This document shows positions 21,001-29,165 of a stretch of 64,000 nt of DNA, piece by piece. This DNA comes from Micromonospora sp. MH99 (GTDB lineage Bacteria; Actinomycetota; Actinomycetes; Mycobacteriales; Micromonosporaceae). The stretch lies in assembly GCF_021442385.1 (NCBI RefSeq), contig NZ_MUZA01000017.1, positions 1 through 64,000 of the forward strand. The letters run 5' to 3'. Position numbers and translations under genes: made by a program. How positions within the stretch are numbered: position 1 is the stretch's first letter; each line of letters begins with the position of its first letter. The notes under the pieces are model-generated. The model saw only the letters and a list, made by a program, of their open reading frames with translations. It ran no database searches and was not told the DNA's origin.

Positions 21001-23921
21001 ACCTGACGAACATCACCGAGATCCGGTTCCGGGCCGCCTCGGCCGCCGCTGGCGGTCGGATCGAGGTCCACGCGGGCGCGGTGGACGGGCCGGTCGTAGC
21101 CACGGCCACGGTCCCGTCGACCGGGGCGTGGCAGACGTACACGGACGTGAGCGCGCCGGTCACCGGTGCCGCGAGCGGCTCGCTGTACTTCGTGGCCCGC
21201 GATCCGAACGGCGGGACGGGCTCGCTGTTCAACGTCAACTGGATGGACTTCGTCGGCCGCGGCGTCACCGAGAACGGGCCGCCCGTGGTAACCGCCACCG
21301 CGACCCCGACCAGCGGCACCGTTCCGGTCACCGTCGCGTTCGACGGCACGGCCACCGACGCCGAGGGCGACACCCCGCTGACGTACGCCTGGGACTTCGG
21401 TGACGGCGGTACGGCGTCCACCCTGGACGCCAGCCACACGTACACGAGCGTCGGAGCCTTCACGGCCACCCTCACGGTGACCGACAGCAAGGGTGCCAAG
21501 TCGTACGCCACAGTGCCGGTGCGGGTGAACGCTCCGGACACGTCCTGCTTCGGGGCGCGTTCGGACGACTTCAACGGCAACACCCTGGACAAGGGCCGGT
21601 GGACCAGCGTGGTCCGGGAGAACCAGCTCTACTCCCTCAGCGGTGGAGCGCTGAAGCTGCCCACCTCGGTGGGTGACCTGTACGGCGCCCGCAACGACGC
21701 CACCAACCTGGTGCTCCAGGCGGCGCCGACCGGCGCCTGGGAGATGACCACCAAGGTCACGCTTCCGGTGACGGCCAACTACCAGCAGGCCGGTCTGCTG
21801 GTGTACGGCGACGACGACAACTACGCCAAGGTGGACCTGCTCTACAACGGCAGCCGTCGGGTGGAGTTCATCCGAGAGACTGCCGCGACGCCGCGCAACG
21901 ACGCTGCGGACGCCACCAACGCGCCGGCGGGTGACACCGTGTACCTGCGGATCACCAGCGACGGGACGAACCTGACCGCCGCGGTCTCGGGCGACGGGCA
22001 GACGTTCACCCCGGTCGGCCGCTCGGCCGCGCTCGCCGGCATCACCAACCCGCGGATCGGGGTCTTCGCGCTCAACGGAGGCACCGAGGCACCTGTCGTG
22101 GACGCCGCGTTCGACTCGTTCGTGGTCACGCCGGACGCCCCGGCCGGCCCGGTCGACCCGTCGGACGAGTTCACCGGCGACACGCTGGACAAGTGCCGGT
22201 GGGACGCGATCCAGCGGGAGGACCCGAACGGTTACCGGGTCACCGGTGGCGCGTTGCGGATCGACGTGCCGAACGGTGACATCTACGGCACCGACAACAC
22301 CGGGCCGAAGAACTTCATCCTCCAGACCGCGCCCTCGGGCGACTGGACCCTGGAGACGAAGGTCGACGGCAGCCTGCTGAACGAGCAGTACCAGCAGGCG
22401 GGTCTGCTCGTGCAGGCGGACGACGACAACTACGTGAAGTTCGACTTCATCGCGGACAACCAGGCCGGCCAGACGGTCACGCGGCGGATCGAGTTCCGCA
22501 GCGAGATCGGCGGCGTCGTCCAGAACCCGCAGCCGGAGGCGACAAGCCTCACCTCGGCGGTGTGGCACCTGCGGCTGGCCCGCAGCGGCGACACCTTCAC
22601 GGCGTCGTACTCGGCCGACGGAACGACCTGGACCACGCTGGAGACGTTGACCAGCAGCGCGGTCGGGGCCACCCCGAAGGTCGGTCTGTTCACCCTCGGC
22701 GCCAACCAGACGGCGTCGAAGACGGCCTCGTTCGACTACTTCCGGCTCAGCACCGAGGTGGTCACCGACGAGACCGCTCCGGTGACGACGGCGGCGGTGT
22801 CCGGCACCCCCACCGAGGGGTGGTACACCGGGCCGGTGACGGTCACCCTGACCGCCGCCGACGAGGCCGGCGGCAGCGGACTGGCCGGTACGGCGTACCA
22901 GCTGGACGGGGCCACCACCTGGACCGACTACACCGCTCCGGTGACGGTCAGCGGGGACGGCGAGCACGAGCTGCGGTTCCGCTCGACGGACCAGGCGGGC
23001 AACGTGGAGTCGACGAAGACCGTCTCGGTCAAGATCGACGCCACCGCGCCGGTCACCACTGCGACGTTCGCTCCGGCGAACGACGCGGGCTGGCACAACG
23101 GGACGATCCCGGTGGTGCTGACCTCGACCGACGCCGGTTCCGGCGTCAAGACGGTCGAGTGGTCGCTGGATGGCGGCGCGTGGACGCCGTACTCGGAGCC
23201 GGTCGCGGTGACCGGTGACGGGCAGCACGAGCTGCTGTACCGCTCGACTGACAAGGCGGGCAACGCCGAGACGCTCAAGTCGGCGATCCTGAAGATCGAC
23301 GGCACCAAGCCGACGCTGCTGGTCTCCGGTATCGCCGACGGCCAGCTCTACGGGGACAGCCAGGACGTCCGGGTGTCCTGGCAGGCCGTCGACCCGACCT
23401 CGGGTATCGCGACTGTGGTCGGCCAGCTGGACGGCAAGGCGTACGCCAGCGGCACCCTGCAGGCCATGTACGAGCTGCCGCTCGGCCTGCACGAGCTGAC
23501 CGTCACCGCGACCGACAAGGCCGGCAACACGACGACCTCGAACGTCCGGTTCTTCGTCACCACCTCGTTCCGGGACATGCAGAACCTGCTGGACCGGTTC
23601 AAGGCGACGGGGCGGCTCTCGGCCAAGGCGCAGAAGCAGTTGACGGCGAAGCTCGACGCGGCCCGGCAGGCCGAGGCGGCCGGCAACGACAACAAGGCGA
23701 TCAAGCAGTTGACCGCATTCCGGGCCCTCGCCGCCGACGCCACACTGGTGCCGGAGGCCGAGGTTCGGGACGTCCTGATCCGGGACGCCGACGCCATGAT
23801 CGTTCGGCTCGGCGGCACGGCCAGTAAGGCCGGGGTCAAGGCGAACGACGGCGAACCGGTCAAGGGCACCGGACGGCTCGGTGGCGACGCCACCCGGCTG
23901 GCACCCGGTCGCCAGCTCTGA
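18075..23921 (+). CDS. Secreted multi-domain ThuA / glucose-sorbosone dehydrogenase / PKD / CBM6 protein
   Basis: 1948 residues. The GTG at 18075 is chosen because ggagg precedes it and a Sec signal peptide follows, cut near AQA-A at 32. Approximate order: ThuA-like domain (65-280); glucose/sorbosone dehydrogenase-type beta-propeller (296-724) with HAGGSMTFD and GFRNPFRIGTDP; PKD domain (728-809); Ig-like region; CBM6-like domain (926-1064); second PKD (1067-1152); two related beta-sandwich repeats (1155-1351 and 1363-1560), each starting FxGxTLDKxRW; three Ig/OmpL47-like repeats with STDxAGN (1565-1830); and a helical FIMAH-like C-terminus (1832-1915). It probably acts outside the cell on carbohydrate. 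The catalytic substrate is not known. Confidence 0.88.
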   Translation: MSRSRRARLPLTATLLSLALASTTLLGSPAQAAPAAAQIPARDVPVAAPLSQAVPKAPKAAAADPYSVLVFSKTAAFRHDSIPTGIAAIQQLGAANGFTVDTTEDGAAFNDANLAKYKAVIWLSTTGDVLDTDQQAAFERYVRAGGGYAGVHAASDTEYSWAWYGDLVGAYFANHPQNQQATVKVEDHAHPSTADLPDRWSRFDEWYNFQTNPRPDVHVLASLDEKSYTPGAGAMGADHPTAWCQDFDGGRSWYTGGGHTRESYAEPEFLKHLLGGIQTAAGVIDADCGASKTSSFEKITLDSNTSNPMELDIAPDGRVFYIERDGRVQIIKPDTGSTVTAVDLDVFTGNEDGLIGIRLDPDFATNKWVYLYYAPNDGVTRNLLSRFTVTGDTIDPASEKQVLRVDTQRNTCCHAGGSMTFDSAGNLYLATGDNTNPFESNAYAPLDERPGRQDYDSQRTAANTNDLRGKVIRIHPEDDGTYTVPTGNLFAPGTEKTRPEIYAMGFRNPFRIGTDPKTDTLYVGDYGPDANANNPDRGPRGLVEWNVVTPGNYGWPYCTGTNEAYNDYTFPSGPSGPKFDCAAPVNNSPNNTGLTNLPPVVPATVDYGYAGDARYPEIGGGGAPMGGPAYRYDANLNSPRKWPAYYDGKALLGEWNQNKMYTMQMTADGKSLVDINQLLTGMKMIRPMDFEFGPDGALYLIEWGTGFGGNNDDSGIYRIDYTAGDRAPIAAASANPTSGPAPLTVTFSSAGSRDPDGGDLTYAWTFGDGQTSTEANPTHTYAMAGNYTAQLTVTNPKGRTAVANVPVTVGNTAPTVSIEFPPDGGFFNWGDQVRYTVKVTDPEDGQIDCARVNLQVLLGHDEHAHPLEQHTGCTGTVQTSLASGHGAEANVFAVFEATYTDDGGAGGAGALTGRDIEILQPKQKQAEYFTATGRVPGSTGGGDAGVQREAGADTAGGGQSIAFIEDGDWWSVVPADLTNITEIRFRAASAAAGGRIEVHAGAVDGPVVATATVPSTGAWQTYTDVSAPVTGAASGSLYFVARDPNGGTGSLFNVNWMDFVGRGVTENGPPVVTATATPTSGTVPVTVAFDGTATDAEGDTPLTYAWDFGDGGTASTLDASHTYTSVGAFTATLTVTDSKGAKSYATVPVRVNAPDTSCFGARSDDFNGNTLDKGRWTSVVRENQLYSLSGGALKLPTSVGDLYGARNDATNLVLQAAPTGAWEMTTKVTLPVTANYQQAGLLVYGDDDNYAKVDLLYNGSRRVEFIRETAATPRNDAADATNAPAGDTVYLRITSDGTNLTAAVSGDGQTFTPVGRSAALAGITNPRIGVFALNGGTEAPVVDAAFDSFVVTPDAPAGPVDPSDEFTGDTLDKCRWDAIQREDPNGYRVTGGALRIDVPNGDIYGTDNTGPKNFILQTAPSGDWTLETKVDGSLLNEQYQQAGLLVQADDDNYVKFDFIADNQAGQTVTRRIEFRSEIGGVVQNPQPEATSLTSAVWHLRLARSGDTFTASYSADGTTWTTLETLTSSAVGATPKVGLFTLGANQTASKTASFDYFRLSTEVVTDETAPVTTAAVSGTPTEGWYTGPVTVTLTAADEAGGSGLAGTAYQLDGATTWTDYTAPVTVSGDGEHELRFRSTDQAGNVESTKTVSVKIDATAPVTTATFAPANDAGWHNGTIPVVLTSTDAGSGVKTVEWSLDGGAWTPYSEPVAVTGDGQHELLYRSTDKAGNAETLKSAILKIDGTKPTLLVSGIADGQLYGDSQDVRVSWQAVDPTSGIATVVGQLDGKAYASGTLQAMYELPLGLHELTVTATDKAGNTTTSNVRFFVTTSFRDMQNLLDRFKATGRLSAKAQKQLTAKLDAARQAEAAGNDNKAIKQLTAFRALAADATLVPEAEVRDVLIRDADAMIVRLGGTASKAGVKANDGEPVKGTGRLGGDATRLAPGRQL

Positions 23922-23928
23922 TCCGATC

Positions 23929-23968
23929 GAGGCCCCTTCCCGACGCCACGGTGTCGGGGAGGGGCCTC
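23929..23968 (+). terminator. Hairpin terminator after the ThuA-domain gene
   Basis: A 16-bp stem with one mismatch (gaggccccttcccgac with gtcggggaggggcctc) closes the message just after the stop at 23921. The next gene begins about 25 bases later, so read-through remains possible. Confidence 0.6.
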
Positions 23969-23993
23969 CCTCATCAGTAGTGAGGAGATGTCC

Positions 23994-24533
23994 GTGACGG
24001 GTATCCGCAAGGTGGTGGCCGCCCTGTTCGCCGGGCTGGTCCTGACCCTGCTCTCCGCTGCCCCGGCGGCCGCCCAGGCCGACAAGCTCAAGCTGACGGT
24101 GGCCGGCGACGGCGCTCAGGGGGTCACCATCCAGGCCAGCTACCCCGATGGCCGCCGGCTGGACCGGGTGGTGCGGTTGGTGCTCACCGCCACCGGCCCG
24201 GACGGGCAGCGGGTCGGGCCGGTGCAGCTGGAGCCACAGCCCGAGGGGCAGGGTTTCTACAGCAGCGGCCCGCTGCTGTCCGCCGGCACGTGGAAGGTGA
24301 CGGTGAACTCCCCCGCTCCGCTGCAGAGCAGGACCACCGCCACGGTGCAGGCCCGGGCGGCGCAGTCACCCCCGGCTCCCAAGCCGGTCGCGGTGACCGC
24401 GGACGGGCCGCGCGATCGCGGTGCGGCCGCCGGGTGGTGGCCGTTCGCCGCGGCCGGCCTCGTGCTGGTCGCCGTGGCGATGGGGGTGGCCATGCTGTTC
24501 GGCCGCCGCCGCGCCGCCACGCCGAACGACTGA
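23994..24533 (+). CDS. Small exported protein with C-terminal membrane anchor
   Basis: 179 residues from the GTG at 23994. The ATG at 23988 directly abuts the gaggag site (23982-23987), leaving no spacing, so the GTG six bases later is the better start. An N-terminal signal peptide ends near AAPAAAQA. A beta-rich domain of about 90 residues follows (KLKLTVAGDGAQGVTIQASY), then a Pro/Ala linker. One membrane segment (WWPFAAAGLVLVAVAMGVAMLF) and the basic stop-transfer FGRRRAA end the protein. The topology resembles CopC/FixH-like exported domains, but I do not recognise a family. It may be co-expressed with the giant secreted protein. Confidence 0.7.
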   Translation: MTGIRKVVAALFAGLVLTLLSAAPAAAQADKLKLTVAGDGAQGVTIQASYPDGRRLDRVVRLVLTATGPDGQRVGPVQLEPQPEGQGFYSSGPLLSAGTWKVTVNSPAPLQSRTTATVQARAAQSPPAPKPVAVTADGPRDRGAAAGWWPFAAAGLVLVAVAMGVAMLFGRRRAATPND

Positions 24534-24562
24534 CCGACCGGCGCTTCGGCGCCACCACAACG

Positions 24563-24597
24563 AACGGGCCGGGCCGCGATGAGCGGCCCGGCCCGTT
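24563..24597. terminator. Bidirectional terminator
   Basis: Perfect 15-bp stem aacgggccgggccgc / gcggcccggcccgtt with loop gatga. It lies between the convergent exported-protein gene (ends 24533) and the aldo/keto reductase gene (ends 24612). Confidence 0.8.
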
Positions 24598-24611
24598 GTC
24601 GTTCGCCGCGC

Positions 24612-25556
24612 TCAGAGGATGGCGCGCAGTGCCGCCAGGTCGTCGTCGCTGGGCTCCCACGTGCCGGCGGCGGCGTTCGCGTGCACCTGCTCGGGCGTCG
24701 TGGCGCCGGCGATCACCGAGGTCACGGCCGGCTGGGCGGCCAGCCCGCCGATCGCGACCTGGAGCATGGTCAGGCCCCGCTCGCCCGCGTACGCCTCGAT
24801 GGCCTCGATGGTGTCCCAGTCGGCAGCCGCGAGCCGCTCGGCGTACCGGCCACCGCCGGAGAGCCGGCTGCCCGCCGGGGGCTGCTCGCTGCGCTTGTAC
24901 TTGCCGGTGAGCAGACCGTTGGCGAGCGGGAAGAACGGCAACATGCCGAGCCCGAACCGCTCGCACGCCGGGATGATCTCGGTCTCCACCGAGCGTTCCA
25001 GCAGGCTGTAGTGGTTCTGGGCGCTGATGAAACGGGCCCGGCCGTTGGACGAGGCGACCCAGTCGGCGTCGGCGATCTGCCAGCCGGCGAAGTTGGAGTT
25101 GCCCAGGTAGCGCACCTTGCCGTCGCGGACCAGGTCGTCCAGGGCGGCGAGGGTCTCGTCGATCGGGGTGCCCGGGTCGGGCTCGTGCATCTGGTACAGG
25201 TCGATGTGGTCGGTGTCGAGCCGGCGCAGCGACGCCTCCACCGCGCGCGCGATGTAGCGCCGCGCGCCCCGGGCACCGAAGTCCGGCCCGTTGAGGCCGT
25301 TCATGTCCATGCCGAACTTGGTGGCCACCACCACGTCGTCCCGGCGGCCCTTGAGTGCCTGCCCGAGCAGCTCCTCGGAGCCGCCCTGCGGCTCGCCGTA
25401 GATGTCGGCGGTGTCGAAGAGGTTGATCCCGGCGTCCAGGGCCGCGTCCACCACCGCGCGGGTGCCGTCGAGGTCCAGCTTGCGGCCGAAGTTGTTGCAG
25501 CCGATGCCGACGACGGACACCACGAGCCCGGAGTCGCCCAGCCGGCGATAGGTCAT
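24612..25556 (-). CDS. Aldo/keto reductase
   Basis: 314 residues from the ATG at 25556; GTG codons at 25565 and 25574 are possible earlier starts. The family pattern is complete: MTYRRLGDSGLVVS, INLFDTADIYGEPQGGSEELLG (catalytic Asp and Tyr), VVVATKFG with the catalytic Lys, HIDLYQMHEPDPGTPIDETL with the active-site His, and the C-terminal NADPH-binding SVIAGATTPEQVHANAAA. It resembles YajO/YhdN-type reductases of unknown physiological substrate. It stands alone, with convergent neighbours on its downstream side. Confidence 0.9.
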   Translation of the reverse strand: MTYRRLGDSGLVVSVVGIGCNNFGRKLDLDGTRAVVDAALDAGINLFDTADIYGEPQGGSEELLGQALKGRRDDVVVATKFGMDMNGLNGPDFGARGARRYIARAVEASLRRLDTDHIDLYQMHEPDPGTPIDETLAALDDLVRDGKVRYLGNSNFAGWQIADADWVASSNGRARFISAQNHYSLLERSVETEIIPACERFGLGMLPFFPLANGLLTGKYKRSEQPPAGSRLSGGGRYAERLAAADWDTIEAIEAYAGERGLTMLQVAIGGLAAQPAVTSVIAGATTPEQVHANAAAGTWEPSDDDLAALRAIL

Positions 25557-25611
25557 CTCAGTCACGAGATCCACCCTATGCCGGCCGGACGCACCGCTGC
25601 CCGGTGACCGC

Positions 25612-27291
25612 TCAGCCCACGTCCCAGACCGGTTCCGGGGTCTCCACCACCTCGCTGTCGCCCCGGAACAGCACGAACCGGTCGAAGGAGCGGGTGAACC
25701 ACCTGTCGTGGGTGACCGCCACCACAGTCCCCTCGAACGCGTTCAGGCCCGCTTCGAGCGCTTCCGCGCTGGCCAGGTCGAGGTTGTCGGTGGGCTCGTC
25801 GAGCAGCAGCAGGGTCGCCCCGGACAGCTCCAGCAGCAGCACCAGGAACCGGGCCTGCTGCCCGCCGGAGAGCGTGCCGAACCGCTGGTCGCCCTGCCCG
25901 GCCAGCTCGTACCGGCTGAGCACCCCCATCGCCGCGTGCCGGTCCATCCCGGTGCGGTGTTCGTCACCCCGCCACAGGATCTCGACGAGCGTCTTCGACA
26001 TCAACTCCGGTCGGTCGTGGGTCTGGGAGAAGTGGCCGGGACGGACCCGGGCGCCGAGCCGGGCCGTGCCGTCGTGCGCCACCGGGGCGAGCGCTCCCGC
26101 CCCGTCGACCGGCCCGTTCGCCGGGTCGGGATCGGTGCCACCCCGGGCCAGCAGCCGCAGGAAGTGCGACTTGCCGGTGCCGTTGGCACCGAGCACCGCC
26201 ACCCGGTCGCCGTACCAGATCTCCAGGTCGAAGGGGAATGTCAGGCCGTCCAGCTCCAGCTGCTCGCAGACGACCGCGCGCTTGCCGGTCCGCCCGCCGG
26301 TCAGCCGCATCCGGATGTCCTGGTCCTTCGGCGGTACGGGCGGCGGCCCGGCCTCCTCGAACTTGCGCAACCGGGTCTGCGCGGCCTGGTAGCGCGAGGC
26401 CAGACCGTCGTTGTACGCGGCCTTCTGTTTGTACATCAGCATCAGTTCGCGCAGCTTCTGGTGTTCTTCGTCCCAGCGTCGGCGCAGCTCGTCGAGGCGG
26501 GCGTGCCGGGCCACCCGCGCCTCGTGCCAACTGGCGAAGCCGCCGGGGTGCACCCAGGCGCTGCCGCCCTCCACGGCGACCACCCGGTCGGCGCTCTGGG
26601 CCAGCAGCTCGCGATCGTGCGAGACGTAGAGCACCGATTTCGTCGACTCGCGCAGCCGCGCCTCCAGCCAGCGTTTGCCGGGCACGTCGAGGAAGTTGTC
26701 CGGCTCGTCGAGCAGCAGCACCTCGTCCGGGCCGCGCAGCAGCAACTCCAGGGCGAAGCGCTTCTGCTGGCCGCCGGAGAGGGTGCGCACCGGCCGGTCC
26801 CGGACGGCGTCCCAGGGCTGGTTGAGCACGATTGTCGCGACGGTGTCGAAGAGCACCTCGGCGTCGTACCCGCCGGCCTCGCCCCAGGCGCCGAGCGCGT
26901 CGGCGTACGCCAGCTGGGCCTTGCCCGCGGCGCTGCTGAACTTGCCGCGGACCTCGGCCGCCCGCATGGCCGTCTCGGTCTCGGCGAGCCGGCGGCCGGC
27001 GTCGCGCAGCGGCGGCGGGGCCAGCGACAGCGCCAGGTCGGCCAGTGTCGTCTCGTCGCCGATCATGCCGATGAACTGGCGCATCACGCCCAGCCCGCCC
27101 GCCCGCGCGACGGTGCCGGTACGCACCGCCAGGTCGCCGGCGACCATCCTCAGCAGCGTCGTCTTTCCCGCGCCGTTCGGCCCGACCAGGGCTACCTTGG
27201 CGCCCTCCCCGACCCGGAACGACACGTCGGCGAAGAGTTCCCGACCGTCGGGCAGGATGTGCCCGACCGCTGCCACGTCCACGTATCCCAC
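25612..27291 (-). CDS. ABC-F family ATP-binding protein
   Basis: 559 residues from a GTG at 27291. It has two nucleotide-binding domains and no membrane segment. First domain: Walker A GPNGAGKTT, signature LSGGQQKRF, Walker B EVLLLDEPDNFLD. Second domain: GANGTGKSHF, LSGGQQARF and TLLLLDEPTDNLD. A charged helical linker (about residues 235-320, RWDEEHQKLRELMLMYKQKA) joins them. ABC-F proteins act on ribosomes, as translation factors or antibiotic-resistance factors. The linker does not tell which, and no drug-biosynthesis genes are near, so a housekeeping role is at least as likely. Confidence 0.88.
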   Translation of the reverse strand: MGYVDVAAVGHILPDGRELFADVSFRVGEGAKVALVGPNGAGKTTLLRMVAGDLAVRTGTVARAGGLGVMRQFIGMIGDETTLADLALSLAPPPLRDAGRRLAETETAMRAAEVRGKFSSAAGKAQLAYADALGAWGEAGGYDAEVLFDTVATIVLNQPWDAVRDRPVRTLSGGQQKRFALELLLRGPDEVLLLDEPDNFLDVPGKRWLEARLRESTKSVLYVSHDRELLAQSADRVVAVEGGSAWVHPGGFASWHEARVARHARLDELRRRWDEEHQKLRELMLMYKQKAAYNDGLASRYQAAQTRLRKFEEAGPPPVPPKDQDIRMRLTGGRTGKRAVVCEQLELDGLTFPFDLEIWYGDRVAVLGANGTGKSHFLRLLARGGTDPDPANGPVDGAGALAPVAHDGTARLGARVRPGHFSQTHDRPELMSKTLVEILWRGDEHRTGMDRHAAMGVLSRYELAGQGDQRFGTLSGGQQARFLVLLLELSGATLLLLDEPTDNLDLASAEALEAGLNAFEGTVVAVTHDRWFTRSFDRFVLFRGDSEVVETPEPVWDVG

Positions 27292-27332
27292 GCCGGGATC
27301 CTGCCCCAGCGGGGGCCGGGATGGACATCCAA

Positions 27333-27938
27333 TTACCGGGTGACCCGCAGCACCCGGAAGCCCTTCTGGCTGGCGTGCCGCTCGACGTGCCAACCCTGGT
27401 CGACGATCCAGCGCTGCAGTGAGTCGCCGCCGAGGTGCCGGGCGACGACAAGCCAGCCGACGCCGTCCGGGGCGAGTCGGGGCAGCCACCGCAGCAACAG
27501 CTCGTGCAACTCGTCCTTGCCGATGCGGATGGGCGGGTTGGACCACAGCTGCGCGAACAGCAGGTCCGCCGGCACGTCGTCAGGTGCGCTGACGCGGATC
27601 CGGTCGGCGGCGCCGATCCGGGCCGCGTTGGCGGCGGTCAGCTCGCGGGCGCGGGCGTTGACGTCGACCGCCCAGACGGTGGCCGCCGGTGCCAGGTCGG
27701 CCAGCACGCAGGCGATCGGGCCGAACCCGCAGCCGAGGTCGAGCAGGGCACCGGCGGTGTCGGCGGCGGGCAGCTCGGCCTTGCGCAGCAGCACGGCGGT
27801 GCCGGGGTCGAGGCGGCTGGCGGAGAAGACACCGCCCGCCGAGACGAGCTGGTAGTCGCGGTCGGCGACGGAGAACTCGACGTCGCGCGCCGGCGCATCG
27901 CTGGCGGGCTGCGCGGTGAAGTAATGGTCGCCGGTCAC
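27333..27938 (-). CDS. Class I SAM-dependent methyltransferase (RsmC/RlmG-like)
   Basis: 201 residues from the GTG at 27938. An ATG 18 codons upstream (27992) is possible, but the family usually begins at the GDHYFTA segment. The SAM-binding motif I is LLDLGCGFGPIACVLA, followed by VWAVDVNARA (acidic loop). The catalytic NPPIRIGK near residue 130 is typical of N-methyltransferases that modify guanine in rRNA. The C-terminus ends in a short strand KGFRVLRV. It lies downstream of nothing obvious and is probably monocistronic. Confidence 0.85.
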   Translation of the reverse strand: MTGDHYFTAQPASDAPARDVEFSVADRDYQLVSAGGVFSASRLDPGTAVLLRKAELPAADTAGALLDLGCGFGPIACVLADLAPAATVWAVDVNARARELTAANAARIGAADRIRVSAPDDVPADLLFAQLWSNPPIRIGKDELHELLLRWLPRLAPDGVGWLVVARHLGGDSLQRWIVDQGWHVERHASQKGFRVLRVTR

Positions 27939-28040
27939 GCCGGCAATTCTCGCACCGGCGCGGGCGGGCCACGACACGGCCCACAGCCGCATTTCCCAAT
28001 ATTACCCCCTAAAGGGACAATGGCTCCTACTCTGGGCGAC

Positions 28041-29093
28041 ATGGTGTATCGGTACGAGTCCGAAGAGGACGCATTCGAGGACCCGGAGCCCGGGTCCGAC
28101 CTGGCCGTGCTCGGCGCCGGTCCGCCTCCGCCGGCCGGCCCCTCACCGTCCCGCTTTCCCGCTCCGTCGTTGCCCCGGCCCAACCAGCTGATGCTGCCGT
28201 CGACCCAGCCGCCGCCGGTCACCCGCGTCAGCACCCCGGTCGCGGCCCCGCGCAGTCAGGTCTACACGTCGGCCCAGCCGGTGGAGCCGCCCACCCGCCG
28301 CGGCGGCGGGCGGCTCTGGCAGGTGCTGGTCGGCGGTGCGGCAGTCCTGGTCCTGCTCGCGCTCTGCGGCCTGGGCGCCGCCGCGCTGCTGGTGGACAAC
28401 GACCCGACGCCGCAGGCCACCCCGACGTACCAGCCGAACGTCGCCGCGTCCGCCTCCGCGCAGCGGCAGGATCTCGACTCGCGGGACACCGACCAGGCGC
28501 CGCTCACCGCGAAGGAACTCTTTCCCGGCAAGGAGGTGAAGCTCGCCGACGGCCAGAGCGCCTACGAGATCCTCAAGACACACTCCAGCGGCAGTTGCGC
28601 AGTCGCCGCCACCGACGAGGTGGCCGACCTGCTCGTCCGGCTCGGCTGCAACCAGGTCGTCCGGGCGACGTTGCGGGCGCCCGGCGGCGACCACCTGGTC
28701 ACCGCGGGCCTGTTCAACCTCACCGACAAGGTCAGCGCCGAACGGGCCCGGGACCGGATCCGGCAACTCCTCGACGACCGGCAGGGCCGGTTCCGGGGGC
28801 TGACCGCCGGCGACGACACCGATGTCCTGGCCACCGCTCCGGCCCGGGTCGGCTGGCAGGTCCGGGGCCACTACCTGGCGTACGCGCTGGTGGTCCGCGC
28901 GGACGGAGCAGCGGTCAAGCCCGGCGATGCCAAGATCCGGGAGATCCTGTTCGACATGATCGAGGCGCACCTCAGCCGGGGCGTCCTGCAACGGCGGGCC
29001 GACAGCGGCACGGCCGGCCAACCAACTGCAGCGCCGACCGAGGGCAGCGGAACCCAGAGCGGCAGCGACGACGGCGAACTCCCCGGCGACTGA
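28041..29093 (+). CDS. Single-pass membrane protein of unknown function
   Basis: 350 residues from the ATG at 28041. A -10-like TACTCT ends seven bases before it (28028-28033), suggesting a leaderless message; an in-frame ATG at 28020 is the alternative. The first 90 residues are acidic then Pro-rich and probably cytoplasmic. One membrane segment spans about 92-118. The extracytoplasmic part has a linker and a globular domain with two Cys (SCAVAATDEVADLL, RLGCNQVV), then a Ser/Gly/Thr tail. No family was recognised. It is likely an actinobacterial envelope protein. Confidence 0.78.
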   Translation: MVYRYESEEDAFEDPEPGSDLAVLGAGPPPPAGPSPSRFPAPSLPRPNQLMLPSTQPPPVTRVSTPVAAPRSQVYTSAQPVEPPTRRGGGRLWQVLVGGAAVLVLLALCGLGAAALLVDNDPTPQATPTYQPNVAASASAQRQDLDSRDTDQAPLTAKELFPGKEVKLADGQSAYEILKTHSSGSCAVAATDEVADLLVRLGCNQVVRATLRAPGGDHLVTAGLFNLTDKVSAERARDRIRQLLDDRQGRFRGLTAGDDTDVLATAPARVGWQVRGHYLAYALVVRADGAAVKPGDAKIREILFDMIEAHLSRGVLQRRADSGTAGQPTAAPTEGSGTQSGSDDGELPGD

Positions 29094-29107
29094 TCCGCAC
29101 CACCGCC

Positions 29108-29143
29108 CGACGGGTGTGCCGCCCACCGGTGGCACACCCGTCG
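29108..29143. terminator. Bidirectional terminator
   Basis: Perfect 13-bp stem cgacgggtgtgcc (29108-29120) / ggcacacccgtcg (29131-29143) between the convergent membrane-protein gene and truA. Confidence 0.75.
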
Positions 29144-29165
29144 GCGTCTGCGGCCCGGCCGCCGG

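Noticed and set aside
18132..23492. 1786-codon open frame on the minus strand
   Set aside because: It is antisense to the giant secreted protein and consists of Arg/Val/Gly/Asp-rich sequence produced by GC-rich codons read in reverse; it has no domain, start signal or homology-like motif.
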